Assembly: GCA_017474515.1 (NCBI GenBank)
Contig: JAFVHN010000020.1
Span: 1 to 57,809, forward strand
From: Prevotella sp.
GTDB lineage: Bacteria > Bacteroidota > Bacteroidia > Bacteroidales > Bacteroidaceae
Length of the DNA: 57,809 nt
Direction: 5' to 3'
The notes under the pieces were generated by a model. The model was not told the DNA's origin. It worked only from the letters and a program-made list of their open reading frames with translations, and did not search any database. Positions 1-8,529 of this stretch are shown piece by piece; within the stretch, counting starts at the first letter, position 1, and every line of letters begins with the position of its first letter. Both the position numbers and the translations under genes were made by a program.

Positions 1-536
1 CCTGTGCCGATGGCGTGGATGCGGCCGGCGGGGATGAAGAAGACGTCGCCCTCGGACACGTTGTAGCGCATGATGGCGTCGCAGATGGTGTCGTTGGCCA
101 CCATGGTTTCATATTCCTCGGGGGTGATGGCCTTTTTCAGACCACAGAGGAGGGTGGCGCCGGGGTCGCTGTCCATGACGTACCACATCTCGGTCTTTCC
201 GTGGTCGTAGCCGTGGCGGCGCGCCGTTTCATCGTTGGGATGAACTTGTATGCTGAGGTCCTGATGGGCATCAATGAACTTGATGAGCAGGGGGAACTCG
301 CTGCCGAAGCGCTCGTAGTTGGCCCGGCCCACCAGGTCGCCTTTCAGCTCAGCCACCAGCTGGTTGAGCGTCTTTCCACGGTGCTCGCCGGCAGCCACGA
401 GGGTTTCGCTGCCCTTCACGCCCGACAATTCCCAGCTTTCGCCCACGCGTTCCTGCCGGATGTCAAGGTGCTTGAAGGGTATGATTTTATTGCCGCCCCA
501 CAGGGTGGTCTTTAGTATAGGGGTGAACTTATACAT
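1..536 (-). CDS. manA: Mannose-6-phosphate isomerase, class I (3' part lost at window edge)
   Basis: Interconverts mannose-6-phosphate and fructose-6-phosphate in the cytoplasm with a bound zinc. Reading from the ATG at 534-536 the protein begins MYKFTPILKTTLWGG, matching the start of type I phosphomannose isomerases. The zinc-site motif QVHPND follows near residue 96, then KTEMWYV. About 178 codons are visible; the gene continues past position 1, so the C-terminal half is unseen. It lies 45 nt downstream of trkH on the same strand with no obvious terminator between, so it is probably the last visible gene of the dxs-trk transcript. The opposite-strand open frame here is a shadow. Family assignment is firm; operon membership is inferred. 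Confidence 0.9.
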   Translation of the reverse strand, partial: MYKFTPILKTTLWGGNKIIPFKHLDIRQERVGESWELSGVKGSETLVAAGEHRGKTLNQLVAELKGDLVGRANYERFGSEFPLLIKFIDAHQDLSIQVHPNDETARRHGYDHGKTEMWYVMDSDPGATLLCGLKKAITPEEYETMVANDTICDAIMRYNVSEGDVFFIPAGRIHAIGT

Positions 537-581
537 TTTTATTTTAATTTGTTTTATATTCCGAAGAATCGGATTAACAGA

Positions 582-2039
582 TCAGTTGTCTTTCCAGAAC
601 GAGGGGGTGAAGAGCACCACCACGGTGAATATTTCAAGCCTGCCCATGAGCATGAGGCCAGTGAGCAGCCACTTGGTGACCGCCGATAGCATGCCCCACG
701 AAATGGCAGGTCCCACGTTCAAGTCGAGCGACGGCCCCACGTTGCTGGCACAGCTGATGGCAATGGTCATGGCGTTTTCGCTATCGACGTTCATCATAAT
801 CATGCAGAAATAGGTGAACAGGCATAGCAACATATAGGCGGCCAGGAAGGCCAGGAGCGTCACCTGCGACGAGTAGGGCACCGTGGTTTCGTTCACCTTG
901 ACGGGCAACACGGCACGCGGGTGCAATATGCGCCGTATTTCGTTTTTCAAGATGGTGAACACCATGACCGTGCGTATGCACTTGAATCCGCCACTGGTGG
1001 ACCCTGAGCATCCTCCGAAAAACATGCACATGCACAGGATGACCCATGCCGTACGGTGCCATTCTGCCACGTCGGCGTTGAAGATGCCCGTGGTGGTTAT
1101 GGAAGAAACGACGTGGAACAGGCTCATTCTCAGCGCTTCAGACCATTCATATCCGCTATCGGCAATGAGCAGGGTGGCAATGGCAGCGGTGGCCACGAAA
1201 ATCAAGATAACGTATAGCCGGAACTCCTTGTTGCGAAGGAAACGGAGCAGGCGCCCCTTGAACAGGGTCATGTAGAGCAGTGTGAAACTGGTGCCCGAAA
1301 GGAACATGAACACGATGGCCGTGTAGTCGATGTAGGCGTTTTGAAAGTATCCCGTGCTCTCGTTGTGGGTGGAAAAGCCGCCGGTGGCCGTCGTCGTCAT
1401 GGCGTAGTTCAAACTATCGAAGAGCCCCATGCCGGCAAAGTAGTAGCAGGCTCCGCAAGCCACGGTAAGCAATGAATAGATGCTCCAAATCCATTTTGCC
1501 GTGGTGCCCAGCCTCGGGTGCATCTTTGTGCGGATGGGTCCGGTGGCCTCGGCCGAGAACACCTTCACATTGCCGCCCACCAGCGAGGGAATGACGGCAA
1601 TAGTGAAGAACACAATTCCCAGTCCGCCAATCCATTGCGTCATGGTGCGCCAGAAAAGCAGGCCGTGGGGTAGCCGCTCCACGTCGTCGAGAATGGAGCA
1701 CCCCGTGGTGGTGAAACCGGAAATGGTTTCAAAATAAGCATCGGTGAAATTGGTGATGTAACCGCTGATGATAAAAGGGAAAGAGCCGAACAGGCTGAAC
1801 ACCAGCCATGTAAGCGTCACCAGCAGGTAGGCCTCGCGGCGGCCCAGTGAGTTTTCGGCCTTGCGCCCCAAATAGCGGAAGGTGATGCCTCCCAGCACGG
1901 TGAGGATGACCGAAATAATAAACGCCATGATGTCGTCTTCGCCGAACCATGCCGACATGGCCAGGCACCACGACATCATGGCCGCCTCAATGTATAAAAG
2001 CGCTCCGATGATGCTGAAAATGATATTGAAATTGAGCAT
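582..2039 (-). CDS. trkH: TrkH-family potassium uptake channel subunit
   Basis: Inner-membrane K+ translocating subunit of the Trk system, 485 aa, the usual length. Four pore-loop segments with the selectivity-filter glycines are visible in order: TTTGCS, TTATGGFST, TTTGIFNAD and SNVGPS, separated by hydrophobic helices as expected for the four-fold MPM repeat. Its start codon shares one base with the stop of trkA (TAATG), so the two subunits are probably translationally coupled and made in a fixed ratio. It works with the TrkA regulatory ring encoded immediately upstream. Confidence 0.95.
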   Translation of the reverse strand: MLNFNIIFSIIGALLYIEAAMMSWCLAMSAWFGEDDIMAFIISVILTVLGGITFRYLGRKAENSLGRREAYLLVTLTWLVFSLFGSFPFIISGYITNFTDAYFETISGFTTTGCSILDDVERLPHGLLFWRTMTQWIGGLGIVFFTIAVIPSLVGGNVKVFSAEATGPIRTKMHPRLGTTAKWIWSIYSLLTVACGACYYFAGMGLFDSLNYAMTTTATGGFSTHNESTGYFQNAYIDYTAIVFMFLSGTSFTLLYMTLFKGRLLRFLRNKEFRLYVILIFVATAAIATLLIADSGYEWSEALRMSLFHVVSSITTTGIFNADVAEWHRTAWVILCMCMFFGGCSGSTSGGFKCIRTVMVFTILKNEIRRILHPRAVLPVKVNETTVPYSSQVTLLAFLAAYMLLCLFTYFCMIMMNVDSENAMTIAISCASNVGPSLDLNVGPAISWGMLSAVTKWLLTGLMLMGRLEIFTVVVLFTPSFWKDN

Positions 2040-3382
2040 TACCGGAAGAATTTTTCTATTTTCGACATATTGATGTTATGGCAGAACACCACGACGATGT
2101 CGCCGGCCTCTATTTGCGTGCCGCCCGACACGAGCTGTCCCTCGCCGTGGCGCACCAGTCCGCCGATGGTGGCACCTTTGGGCAGGCCGAGCTCGAAGAC
2201 TTTCTTCCGCGTCACTTTCGAGCCCTGCTGGGCGGTAAACTCCGCCACGTCGGCGTTGGCCGACATGAGGAAGCGGATGTTGTTCACGTCGGCATCCAGC
2301 ATCATCTGGTAGATATAGCTGGCCGCCAGGGCTTTCTTGTTGATGATGGTGCCGATGTCGAGGCTCTCGGCCATGCTCACATAGTCGAAGTTCTCGACCA
2401 TGGCCACCGTCTTTCTTACGCCGAGGCGCTTGGCCGTCAGGCAGGCCAGGATGTTTGTTTCGGCATTGCCGGTGAGGGCCACGAAGGCCTGCGTGTTCTT
2501 GATGCCCTCCTCGTTGAGCAACGACAGGTCGCGTCCGTCGCCGTGGATGACCATCACGCGGTCGGTGTCCACCAGCTCGTTGAGCTTCTCGCAACGGGCC
2601 TCGTCGGCCTCGAAAATCTTCACGTTCATGTATTCGGGAATCATCGCACAGGCCCTTACGGCGGTGGAGCCTCCGCCCATCACCATGACGTTTTTCACAT
2701 CGACATAATGCTCTTTTCCCACGATTTTCCTGATGTAGGGAATGTAGTTGCGGGTGGTCATGAAGTAAGCCAGGTCGTGCAACTGGAGCACATCGTCGCC
2801 CCTGGGGATGATGGTTTCGCCGCCGCGCTTGATGGCCACGATGTGATAGGGCGACTCGGGTTTGCAAAGGTCCTTGAGCGGTTCGTTCAGAATCTCGCTG
2901 GTGCTTCGCAATTTGATGCCGAGCATGACGAGTGCGCCTTCGTGAACGTCCCAACGTTGCCTCACCCACGACATTTTCAACCCGCTGGCAATGTCGCGGG
3001 CAGCCAGGTTTTCGGGGTAAATGATTGACGAGATGCCCACTTTCTCGAAGGTTTCCTTGAGTTTCGGGTCGCAATACTCATTGTTGTCAACCTTTGCCAC
3101 GGTGCGTTTGGCGCCCAAAGCCTTTGCCAGCATGCAGGCGTTCATATTGAGGTTTTCGTCGGGCGTGACGGCAATAAACAGGTCGGCCCCTGCCACCCCC
3201 GCCTCTTTCAACGTCTGAATCTTGGACGTTGAGGCCTGCACGGTCATCAGGTCGTAGTCGCTACTGATGCTTGCCAACCGCTCAATGTCGGAATCGATGA
3301 GCACGGTGTCCTGGTTGTTTCTCGACAGGAGTTTGGCCAGATGGGTGCCGATGGCGTAGGCTCCGGCAATGATAATCTTCAT
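2039..3382 (-). CDS. trkA: TrkA, cytosolic regulatory subunit of Trk potassium uptake
   Basis: Peripheral regulatory protein of the Trk K+ uptake system, 447 aa, with two RCK (TrkA-N plus TrkA-C) modules. The first nucleotide-binding fold begins [19 protein letters not shown] (glycine motif at residues 7-12); the second starts near residue 228 with [15 protein letters not shown]. It binds NAD(H) or ATP/ADP in characterised homologues and gates TrkH. The ATG overlaps the dxs stop by four bases (ATGA), and its stop overlaps the trkH start, placing it in the middle of one polycistronic unit. Family and partner are certain; the nucleotide effector cannot be read from sequence. Confidence 0.95.
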   Translation of the reverse strand: MKIIIAGAYAIGTHLAKLLSRNNQDTVLIDSDIERLASISSDYDLMTVQASTSKIQTLKEAGVAGADLFIAVTPDENLNMNACMLAKALGAKRTVAKVDNNEYCDPKLKETFEKVGISSIIYPENLAARDIASGLKMSWVRQRWDVHEGALVMLGIKLRSTSEILNEPLKDLCKPESPYHIVAIKRGGETIIPRGDDVLQLHDLAYFMTTRNYIPYIRKIVGKEHYVDVKNVMVMGGGSTAVRACAMIPEYMNVKIFEADEARCEKLNELVDTDRVMVIHGDGRDLSLLNEEGIKNTQAFVALTGNAETNILACLTAKRLGVRKTVAMVENFDYVSMAESLDIGTIINKKALAASYIYQMMLDADVNNIRFLMSANADVAEFTAQQGSKVTRKKVFELGLPKGATIGGLVRHGEGQLVSGGTQIEAGDIVVVFCHNINMSKIEKFFR

Positions 3383-5328
3383 GATTGCTCCTTTCTTTTA
3401 ATGGTGTTTGAAAGGTTTTCCACGGCCTCCCTGATGGCTTTCTGGTCAATGCCGGCCAGCTCCTGTAGCTGCGCCACGGTGCCGTGTTCCACAAACTGGT
3501 CGGGCAGTCCGAGCCTTTCCACGCGGATGGCGTAGCCGTGGTCGTTGAGCCATTCCAGCACTGCCGAGCCCAGCCCTCCGTTTCGCACGCCGTCTTCCAC
3601 GGTGACAACGGCCCGGAAGCGTTCGCCCACTTCTTTCATTATATCTTCGTCGAGCGGTTTGAGGAAACGCATGTCGTAGTGTGCGGCCGCAATGCCCTTT
3701 GCCGCCAGCTGGTCGAGAGCCTGGGCGGCACTGTTTCCCACGGGGCCAATGGTGAGCACGGCCACCCCTTCCCCATCGCGCAATTTTCGCCCGGTGCCCA
3801 CTTTCACGGCTTCCAGGGGGCACCGCCAGTCCACCTTCACGCCGCGTCCTCGCGGGTATCTGATGACAAAGGTGCCGCGCCCGGGTTCCTGAGCCGTAAA
3901 CATCAGCCTGCGGAGCTCGTGCTCGTCCATGGGTGAGGAAATGGTAAGATTGGGAATGGGACGAAGAGCGGCCAGGTCGAAGGCCCCGTGGTGGGTGGCC
4001 CCGTCTTCGCCCACCAGTCCGGCGCGGTCTAAGCAGAGCACCACGGGCAGGCCGAGAATGGCCGCGTCGTGGATGATATTGTCGTAGGCGCGCTGGGCAA
4101 AAGCGCTATAGATGTTGCAGAACGGAATGAGCCCTTCCTTGGCCATGCCTGCCGAGAACGTTACGGCGTGCCCTTCGGCAATGCCCACGTCGAAGGCCCT
4201 TTTCGGCATTTCCTGCATCAGGATGTTCATGGAGCAGCCCGTGGGCATGGCAGGCGTAACGCCCACAATGGCAGGGTTCTGCCGTGCCAGTTCAAGAAGG
4301 GTGTGGCCAAAGACGTCTTGGAACTTCGGCGGTTTGTCGCCGGTGTCTTCCACGATGCGCTCGCCGGTGTCGGGGTCGAATTTCCCTGGTGCGTGCCACA
4401 CCGTGACATCCTTCTCGGCCGGGGCATAGCCGTGGCCTTTCTTGGTATGAAGGTGCAGCAACTTGGGGCCGCGCATGTCCTTCAGTTGTCGTAGAATCCT
4501 CACGATTTCCTTTACGTCGTGCCCGTCGAAAGGTCCGAAGTATCGGATGTTCATGCCCTCGAAAATGTTCTGCTGGTGGCTGATGGCCGATTTCAGGGCG
4601 TTGCTCAGGCGTATGATGCCGTTACGGCGCTTTTCGTCGAGCATGCCTTTGCGCCCCAGCCAGCGAGCGGCCTTGAAGCGATATTTGTTATAGGTTTCGT
4701 TGGTGCTCAGGTTGAGCAGGTATTGCTTCATGCCGCCCACCGAGCGGTCTATCGACATATTGTTGTCGTTGAGGATGATAAGCAGGTCGTTGGGCGACGA
4801 CGACACATTGTTAAGCCCCTCGAAGGCCAGGCCGCCCGACATGGCGCCGTCGCCGATGACGGCCACCACCTTGTGCTGGCTGGGTTGGCCGTTCTGCATG
4901 CTCTTCACGCGCTCGGCCACCGCCATGCCCAGTGCCGCCGAGATGCTGTTGGAGGCATGGCCGCAGGTGAAGGTGTCGTATTCGCTCTCCTTGGGCGAGG
5001 GGAAGGGCATGATGCCTCCCAGTTTCCGGTTGGTGCAGAACCGCTCGCGGCGGCCGGTGAGCATCTTGTGGCCATAAGCCTGGTGGCCCACGTCCCATAC
5101 GATGCGGTCTTCGGGCGTGTTGAACACATAGTGCAGGGCCACGGTCAGTTCCACCACGCCCAGGCTCGACGCCAGATGGCCGGGGTTCATCGACACTTGC
5201 CTGACGATGTCCTCGCGCAATTCGTCGCACACCTCGGGAAGGTCGTCAACGGCCAGGGCGCGCAGGTCGGCCGGCCAATGTATGCTGTCAAGGATGGTAT
5301 GATTCGTTTCTTCCACGATGTCGTTCAA
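3379..5328 (-). CDS. dxs: 1-deoxy-D-xylulose-5-phosphate synthase
   Basis: First enzyme of the MEP isoprenoid pathway: condenses pyruvate with glyceraldehyde-3-phosphate, using thiamine diphosphate. The TPP motif runs from GDGAMSGG to LNDNNMS, and the transketolase pyrimidine domain and C-terminal domain follow. The open frame reaches a TTG at 5350-5352 with no ATG before the conserved body. I prefer the TTG at 5326-5328 (about 649 aa), because AAGGGAG, a strong Shine-Dalgarno sequence, sits five bases before it; the upstream TTG has no such site. The stop overlaps the trkA start (ATGA). It lies downstream of a lipoprotein gene with a gap under 100 nt. Function is certain, the start is inferred. 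Confidence 0.95.
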   Translation of the reverse strand: MNDIVEETNHTILDSIHWPADLRALAVDDLPEVCDELREDIVRQVSMNPGHLASSLGVVELTVALHYVFNTPEDRIVWDVGHQAYGHKMLTGRRERFCTNRKLGGIMPFPSPKESEYDTFTCGHASNSISAALGMAVAERVKSMQNGQPSQHKVVAVIGDGAMSGGLAFEGLNNVSSSPNDLLIILNDNNMSIDRSVGGMKQYLLNLSTNETYNKYRFKAARWLGRKGMLDEKRRNGIIRLSNALKSAISHQQNIFEGMNIRYFGPFDGHDVKEIVRILRQLKDMRGPKLLHLHTKKGHGYAPAEKDVTVWHAPGKFDPDTGERIVEDTGDKPPKFQDVFGHTLLELARQNPAIVGVTPAMPTGCSMNILMQEMPKRAFDVGIAEGHAVTFSAGMAKEGLIPFCNIYSAFAQRAYDNIIHDAAILGLPVVLCLDRAGLVGEDGATHHGAFDLAALRPIPNLTISSPMDEHELRRLMFTAQEPGRGTFVIRYPRGRGVKVDWRCPLEAVKVGTGRKLRDGEGVAVLTIGPVGNSAAQALDQLAAKGIAAAHYDMRFLKPLDEDIMKEVGERFRAVVTVEDGVRNGGLGSAVLEWLNDHGYAIRVERLGLPDQFVEHGTVAQLQELAGIDQKAIREAVENLSNTIKRKEQS

Positions 5329-5416
5329 GTTTGCTCCCTTATTTGGCTGCAAAAATAGTGAAAAAAAATGAAACTTCAGTCATTCTTTACGAAAAATAAC
5401 ATACGGGCGCCATTTA

Positions 5417-6385
5417 TTAGAAGTAGAAATGCAGCCCGCCCAGAAGGTTGATGCGCTGGTAGCCGTAGTTTTGGTTTTTCTCCAGCTCCACCCCATCGGG
5501 TTTCTTGAAGTTGGTGGTGATGCTGTTGAATTCCAGTCCCAGGCCGATTCTTTTGCTGAGCATATATTGCAGGCCTGCCCCCCAGCGGACGCCAACGCCG
5601 CCCTGTTTCTCCCAGCCTTCGATGCTATAGTGGGCATATCCGATGCCGAGCGACCAGTCGTAGCGCCAGTTCTTCTTTTTCCCGAAGAGTTGGGAATAAA
5701 CCCAATCGGCGCCCACATAGTCGATTTTCAGCGTTCCCAGGCTATTGTAGCCGGTGGCGTTGTGGGCGTAGGTGAAGCCCACGCCGAAGCAGCTTTTCCA
5801 GATGTGCTGGTAGGAAACCATGAAGTCGGTGCCCACGCGCGAATTGTATCTGCCCACGAGCGTTTCCACCGTCGAGACAATAAACCCCGGTCCGGCTTCC
5901 ACCGTCAGGGCGTTGGCCGGTCCACTGGCCTTGTTCACGCGCCGCATCATCAGTTCCGACTGCTGCAACTCGTTCCTGGCCATGGTTGAGAAGTCGAGCG
6001 AGTCGATGTCCACCTTGCCGGTAATGAGCATCGAGCCGATAATTTGGTGGCAGGTGCCGTGCCACAACGAGGGAGTGGTATGCTCCTCAATGCGGAGGGC
6101 GTCGCCGCCCAGTTCGGCGGTCTTCTTGCGGGCCAGCGCCAGCACCTGGTCATATTTACAATGGATCGACGTGCCGCGGTCCACCACGGCAACGCGGCCT
6201 ATGCTCATGGCTCCCTTCGGCACCTGCTGGCCTTCTTCGTAAACCACCACGGCATCGGGCTCCACCGTGGGCGGATACGACATGAGAATGTCGGTGACAA
6301 CGGCGGGCTGGGTGCATGATGCCAGGGCAAAAAGAAGGAGAACGGCGGGAAATGCCAGTACTTTTTCCAAATGTCTTTTGTTCAT
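5417..6385 (-). CDS. Predicted outer-membrane lipoprotein with beta-strand-rich C-terminus
   Basis: 322 aa, not recognised as a named family. Residues 1-24 form a lipoprotein signal peptide ending in the lipobox LASC, so the mature protein should be acylated at that Cys. The middle (about 40-110) is soluble-looking and includes HCKYDQVLALARKKTAELGG, reminiscent of small periplasmic domains that follow lipoboxes. From about residue 160 there are alternating hydrophobic/aromatic strands ending GGLHFYF with a terminal Phe, the pattern of an outer-membrane beta-barrel. It has its own promoter-like sequence at 6428-6459 and is the first gene of the dxs-trkA-trkH-manA direction. Function unknown. 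Confidence 0.8.
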   Translation of the reverse strand: MNKRHLEKVLAFPAVLLLFALASCTQPAVVTDILMSYPPTVEPDAVVVYEEGQQVPKGAMSIGRVAVVDRGTSIHCKYDQVLALARKKTAELGGDALRIEEHTTPSLWHGTCHQIIGSMLITGKVDIDSLDFSTMARNELQQSELMMRRVNKASGPANALTVEAGPGFIVSTVETLVGRYNSRVGTDFMVSYQHIWKSCFGVGFTYAHNATGYNSLGTLKIDYVGADWVYSQLFGKKKNWRYDWSLGIGYAHYSIEGWEKQGGVGVRWGAGLQYMLSKRIGLGLEFNSITTNFKKPDGVELEKNQNYGYQRINLLGGLHFYF

Positions 6386-6427
6386 AATGACTATGCTTTT
6401 CTATTGCCTTGTTATCGAAAAGGCGTG

Positions 6428-6459
6428 CAAAAGTAGGCAAAAAAACTAATATGGGGAAA
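6428..6459 (-). promoter_or_regulatory. Bacteroidota-type promoter for the lipoprotein-dxs-trk operon
   Basis: On the minus strand TACTTTTG (6428-6435) matches the -7 consensus TAnnTTTG; TTTC (6456-6459) lies 20 bp upstream in place of the -33 TTTG. The lipoprotein ATG follows about 42 bp later. Confidence 0.6.
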
Positions 6460-6552
6460 TTTTGCCCATAAAAAAACAAAGGAAAGCAACGGGTTGAGCA
6501 CAGGCCCGAAGTACCAATAAATAGGTAAAAGTGTAAAAATTATGACTTTTTG

Positions 6553-6583
6553 TTTGATAAATCGAAAAAGATATATAACTTTG
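6553..6583 (+). promoter_or_regulatory. Bacteroidota-type promoter for ddh
   Basis: TTTG at 6553-6556, 19 bp spacer, TAACTTTG at 6576-6583: a full match to the Bacteroidota -33/-7 consensus. The ATG at 6626 follows 42 bp later, which also argues against the longer open frame that would begin at 6542, upstream of this promoter. Confidence 0.8.
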
Positions 6584-6625
6584 CAACCCAAATCAGGATA
6601 TTCAATAACAAAAAGACATTTGGAA

Positions 6626-7525
6626 ATGAAGAAAATCAGAGCAGCCGTAGTGGGATACGGCAACATAGGGCGCTTCACCATTGAGGCGTTGCAGGCGTCC
6701 GACGACTTCGAGATTGCCGGCGTGGTGAGAAGGAACGGTGCACAGGACAAGCCCGCCGAACTGGCACCCTACGACGTGGTGAAGGACATTAGCGAACTGA
6801 AAGATGTTGACGTGGCCATTCTTGCCACGCCCACCCGCTCTTGCGAGGAGCATGCGCGCAAAATCCTGCCCCTGGGCATCAATACGGTGGACTCTTTCGA
6901 CATTCACACCAGCATTCGCCAGTACCGCGACACATTGATGGAGCTGAACCGCCAGACAGGCACCGTGAGCATCATAGCCGCCGGCTGGGACCCGGGCAGC
7001 GACAGCATTGTGCGCACCCTGATGCAGAGCCTTGCCCCCAAGGGCCTGAGCTACACCAACTTCGGCCCCGGAATGTCGATGGGCCACTCCGTCTGCGTGC
7101 GCTCCAAGGCCGGCGTCAAGAACGCCCTGTCCATGACCATTCCCCTGGGCGAAGGCATCCACCGCCGCATGGTGTATGTGGAGTTGGAAGACGGTGCCCG
7201 GCTCGAGGATGTAACGGCCGCCATCAAGGCCGACCCCTATTTCGCCAACGACGAGACGCACGTCTTTGCCGTGGAAAGCGTTGACGCGGTGAAGGACATG
7301 GGGCACGGCGTCCATCTGGTGCGCAAGGGCGTGAGCGGAAGAACGCAGAACCAGCGCTTTGAGTTCAACATGAGCATCAACAACCCGGCGCTCACGGCGC
7401 AGGTGCTTGTCAACGTTGCCCGCGCCAGCATGCGCCAGCAACCCGGCTGCTACACAATGATAGAAATTCCCGTCATCGACATGCTCCCCGGCGAGCGTGC
7501 CGACCTCATCGAGCACCTGGTATAA
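6626..7525 (+). CDS. ddh: meso-Diaminopimelate D-dehydrogenase
   Basis: Single-step NADPH-dependent synthesis of meso-2,6-diaminopimelate from tetrahydrodipicolinate and ammonia, feeding lysine and peptidoglycan synthesis. 299 aa, typical length. The N-terminal Rossmann motif is VVGYGNIGRF; family segments include ATPTRSCEEHA, the AAGWDPGSDS loop and the NFGPGMSMGHS substrate region. The open frame extends upstream to 6542, but that start lies before the promoter, so I use ATG 6626 (MKKIRAAVVGYG). The gene is monocistronic: it is followed by a strong hairpin terminator at 7543-7590 and diverges from the lipoprotein gene. Confidence 0.95.
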   Translation: MKKIRAAVVGYGNIGRFTIEALQASDDFEIAGVVRRNGAQDKPAELAPYDVVKDISELKDVDVAILATPTRSCEEHARKILPLGINTVDSFDIHTSIRQYRDTLMELNRQTGTVSIIAAGWDPGSDSIVRTLMQSLAPKGLSYTNFGPGMSMGHSVCVRSKAGVKNALSMTIPLGEGIHRRMVYVELEDGARLEDVTAAIKADPYFANDETHVFAVESVDAVKDMGHGVHLVRKGVSGRTQNQRFEFNMSINNPALTAQVLVNVARASMRQQPGCYTMIEIPVIDMLPGERADLIEHLV

Positions 7526-7542
7526 GAATCCATGGAAACGGG

Positions 7543-7590
7543 GAGTGCCCGGCCTGCGGACAATGTCTGCGGGTCGGGCACTCTGCTTTT
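7543..7590 (+). terminator. Rho-independent terminator of ddh
   Basis: GAGTGCCCG (7543-7551) pairs with CGGGCACTC (7575-7583), and the inner bases continue pairing with a few wobble positions to a very short loop; TGCTTTT follows. Confidence 0.85.
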
Positions 7591-7649
7591 AGCCCAAATC
7601 GGTCATTAGGAGCGTTGAATCATTTAGCGCTGCGCAAGCGCCATATTTT

Positions 7650-7850
7650 GTCAAGATTTTTCATGGTTTTTGGGTTACTCCAAAAGGTTTGACCGCAAAT
7701 TGAGGGGAGAGATTTGCCAATTCTCTCCTCTCAAATTGCCAATTTTCTCCCCGAAATTTGCGGTCAAACTTGGCACTATTTGCAAGCCACTGATACTCAA
7801 CGCCTTACAAAACGGATGAAAAATTGGTAAAATTGTCAAGATTTTTTTAC
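7650..7850. repeat. Dispersed palindromic element, copy 1 (83-bp core at 7687-7769)
   Basis: The core starts GTTTGACCGCAAATT (7687-7701) and ends with its exact complement AATTTGCGGTCAAAC (7755-7769), 83 bp in all. Inside, the word ATTTGCCAATT/AATTGCCAATT occurs twice, separated by TCTCCTCTC-type blocks. TGTCAAGATTTTT flanks the core on both sides in the same direction (about 7650 and 7834). The element lies between convergent genes. Copies 2 and 3 are at 21.6 and 31.0 kb. Confidence 0.85.
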
Positions 7851-7879
7851 CAATTTTATCTGTCTTGTTACCCGTCTCA

Positions 7880-7955
7880 AGATAAAGAAAAAACCCAAAT
7901 CGGTCATAAGACGTACCATCAATCATGGTACGCTTTCCAATGACCGATTTGGGTT
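7880..7955 (-). terminator. Two-tier hairpin terminator of the HhH protein gene
   Basis: AACCCAAATCGGTCAT (7892-7907) and its exact complement (7940-7955) form a 16-bp stem. Inside it CGTACCAT (7912-7919) pairs with ATGGTACG (7925-7932) around a five-base loop. On the minus strand a T-rich run (TTTTTTCTTT) follows, as expected for a terminator of the gene ending at 7973. A third copy of CCCAAATCGGTCAT sits at 7593-7606. Confidence 0.8.
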
Positions 7956-7972
7956 GAGGGTGTAGCCGTGGA

Positions 7973-8383
7973 TTAGTATTCCATGACGGCGGGAAGTTCG
8001 CCGGCTTCGGCAATCATGCGCTCCACCTCTTTCAGAGCGGGCACGCGTCCCACGAGCTTCTTCTCGTTGTTGATTTCCTCGAGTTTCGGTTGCAGGTTCT
8101 CCGGCTTGCGGTGCTTCAGCTCCTTCACGGTGTCCACGCCTGCTGCCTCGAGCAATTCGGCGAATTGCGGGCCAACGCCGTTGATGCGGATGAGGTCGGC
8201 ATGGTTGGTCCATGTAAGGATGAGCTTGGGCGAAATGCCCGTTTCCTCGGCCAATGCCTTTCTGCCGGCGGGTTTGGCGCATTTCTCCAGAAGGATGTCG
8301 GTGTCTTTGACACCTGCTGCGAGCAATTTCTCTGCATACACGGAGCCAATGCCCTCTACGTCGATAATTTTGTAAGCTGCCAT
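7973..8383 (-). CDS. Small helix-hairpin-helix protein (DUF4332-like)
   Basis: 136 aa, no signal peptide. Two helix-hairpin-helix motifs are visible: VEGIGSVYAEKLLAAGV (about 9-25) and INGVGPQFAELLEAAGV (about 65-81), in the arrangement of DUF4332 proteins. Such motifs usually contact the DNA backbone non-specifically, but no function is established for this family here, and no catalytic residues are seen. It ends at a strong hairpin terminator. Upstream (146 bp) lies the TCTAGA array and then the C1 peptidase gene on the same strand. Confidence 0.75.
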   Translation of the reverse strand: MAAYKIIDVEGIGSVYAEKLLAAGVKDTDILLEKCAKPAGRKALAEETGISPKLILTWTNHADLIRINGVGPQFAELLEAAGVDTVKELKHRKPENLQPKLEEINNEKKLVGRVPALKEVERMIAEAGELPAVMEY

Positions 8384-8452
8384 AATGTTTGAATTGTTTT
8401 AAGGATTTAACTTAGGGTTATGGGTTATTGATTTTTATTGTTTTTTTGAGGT

Positions 8453-8529
8453 TCTAGATTTTCTAGAAGCTCTAGATTATCTAGATTTTCTAGAAGTTCT
8501 AGATTTTCCAGATTATCTGGGTGTTCCGG
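8453..8529. repeat. TCTAGA tandem array, 9-bp period
   Basis: TCTAGA hexamers start at 8453, 8462, 8471, 8480, 8489 and 8498, exactly 9 bp apart, followed in phase by decayed units TCCAGA (8507) and TCTGG (8516). The array runs up to the stop codon of the C1 peptidase gene. Each unit is itself palindromic, so the strand can fold in many registers. Confidence 0.9.
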
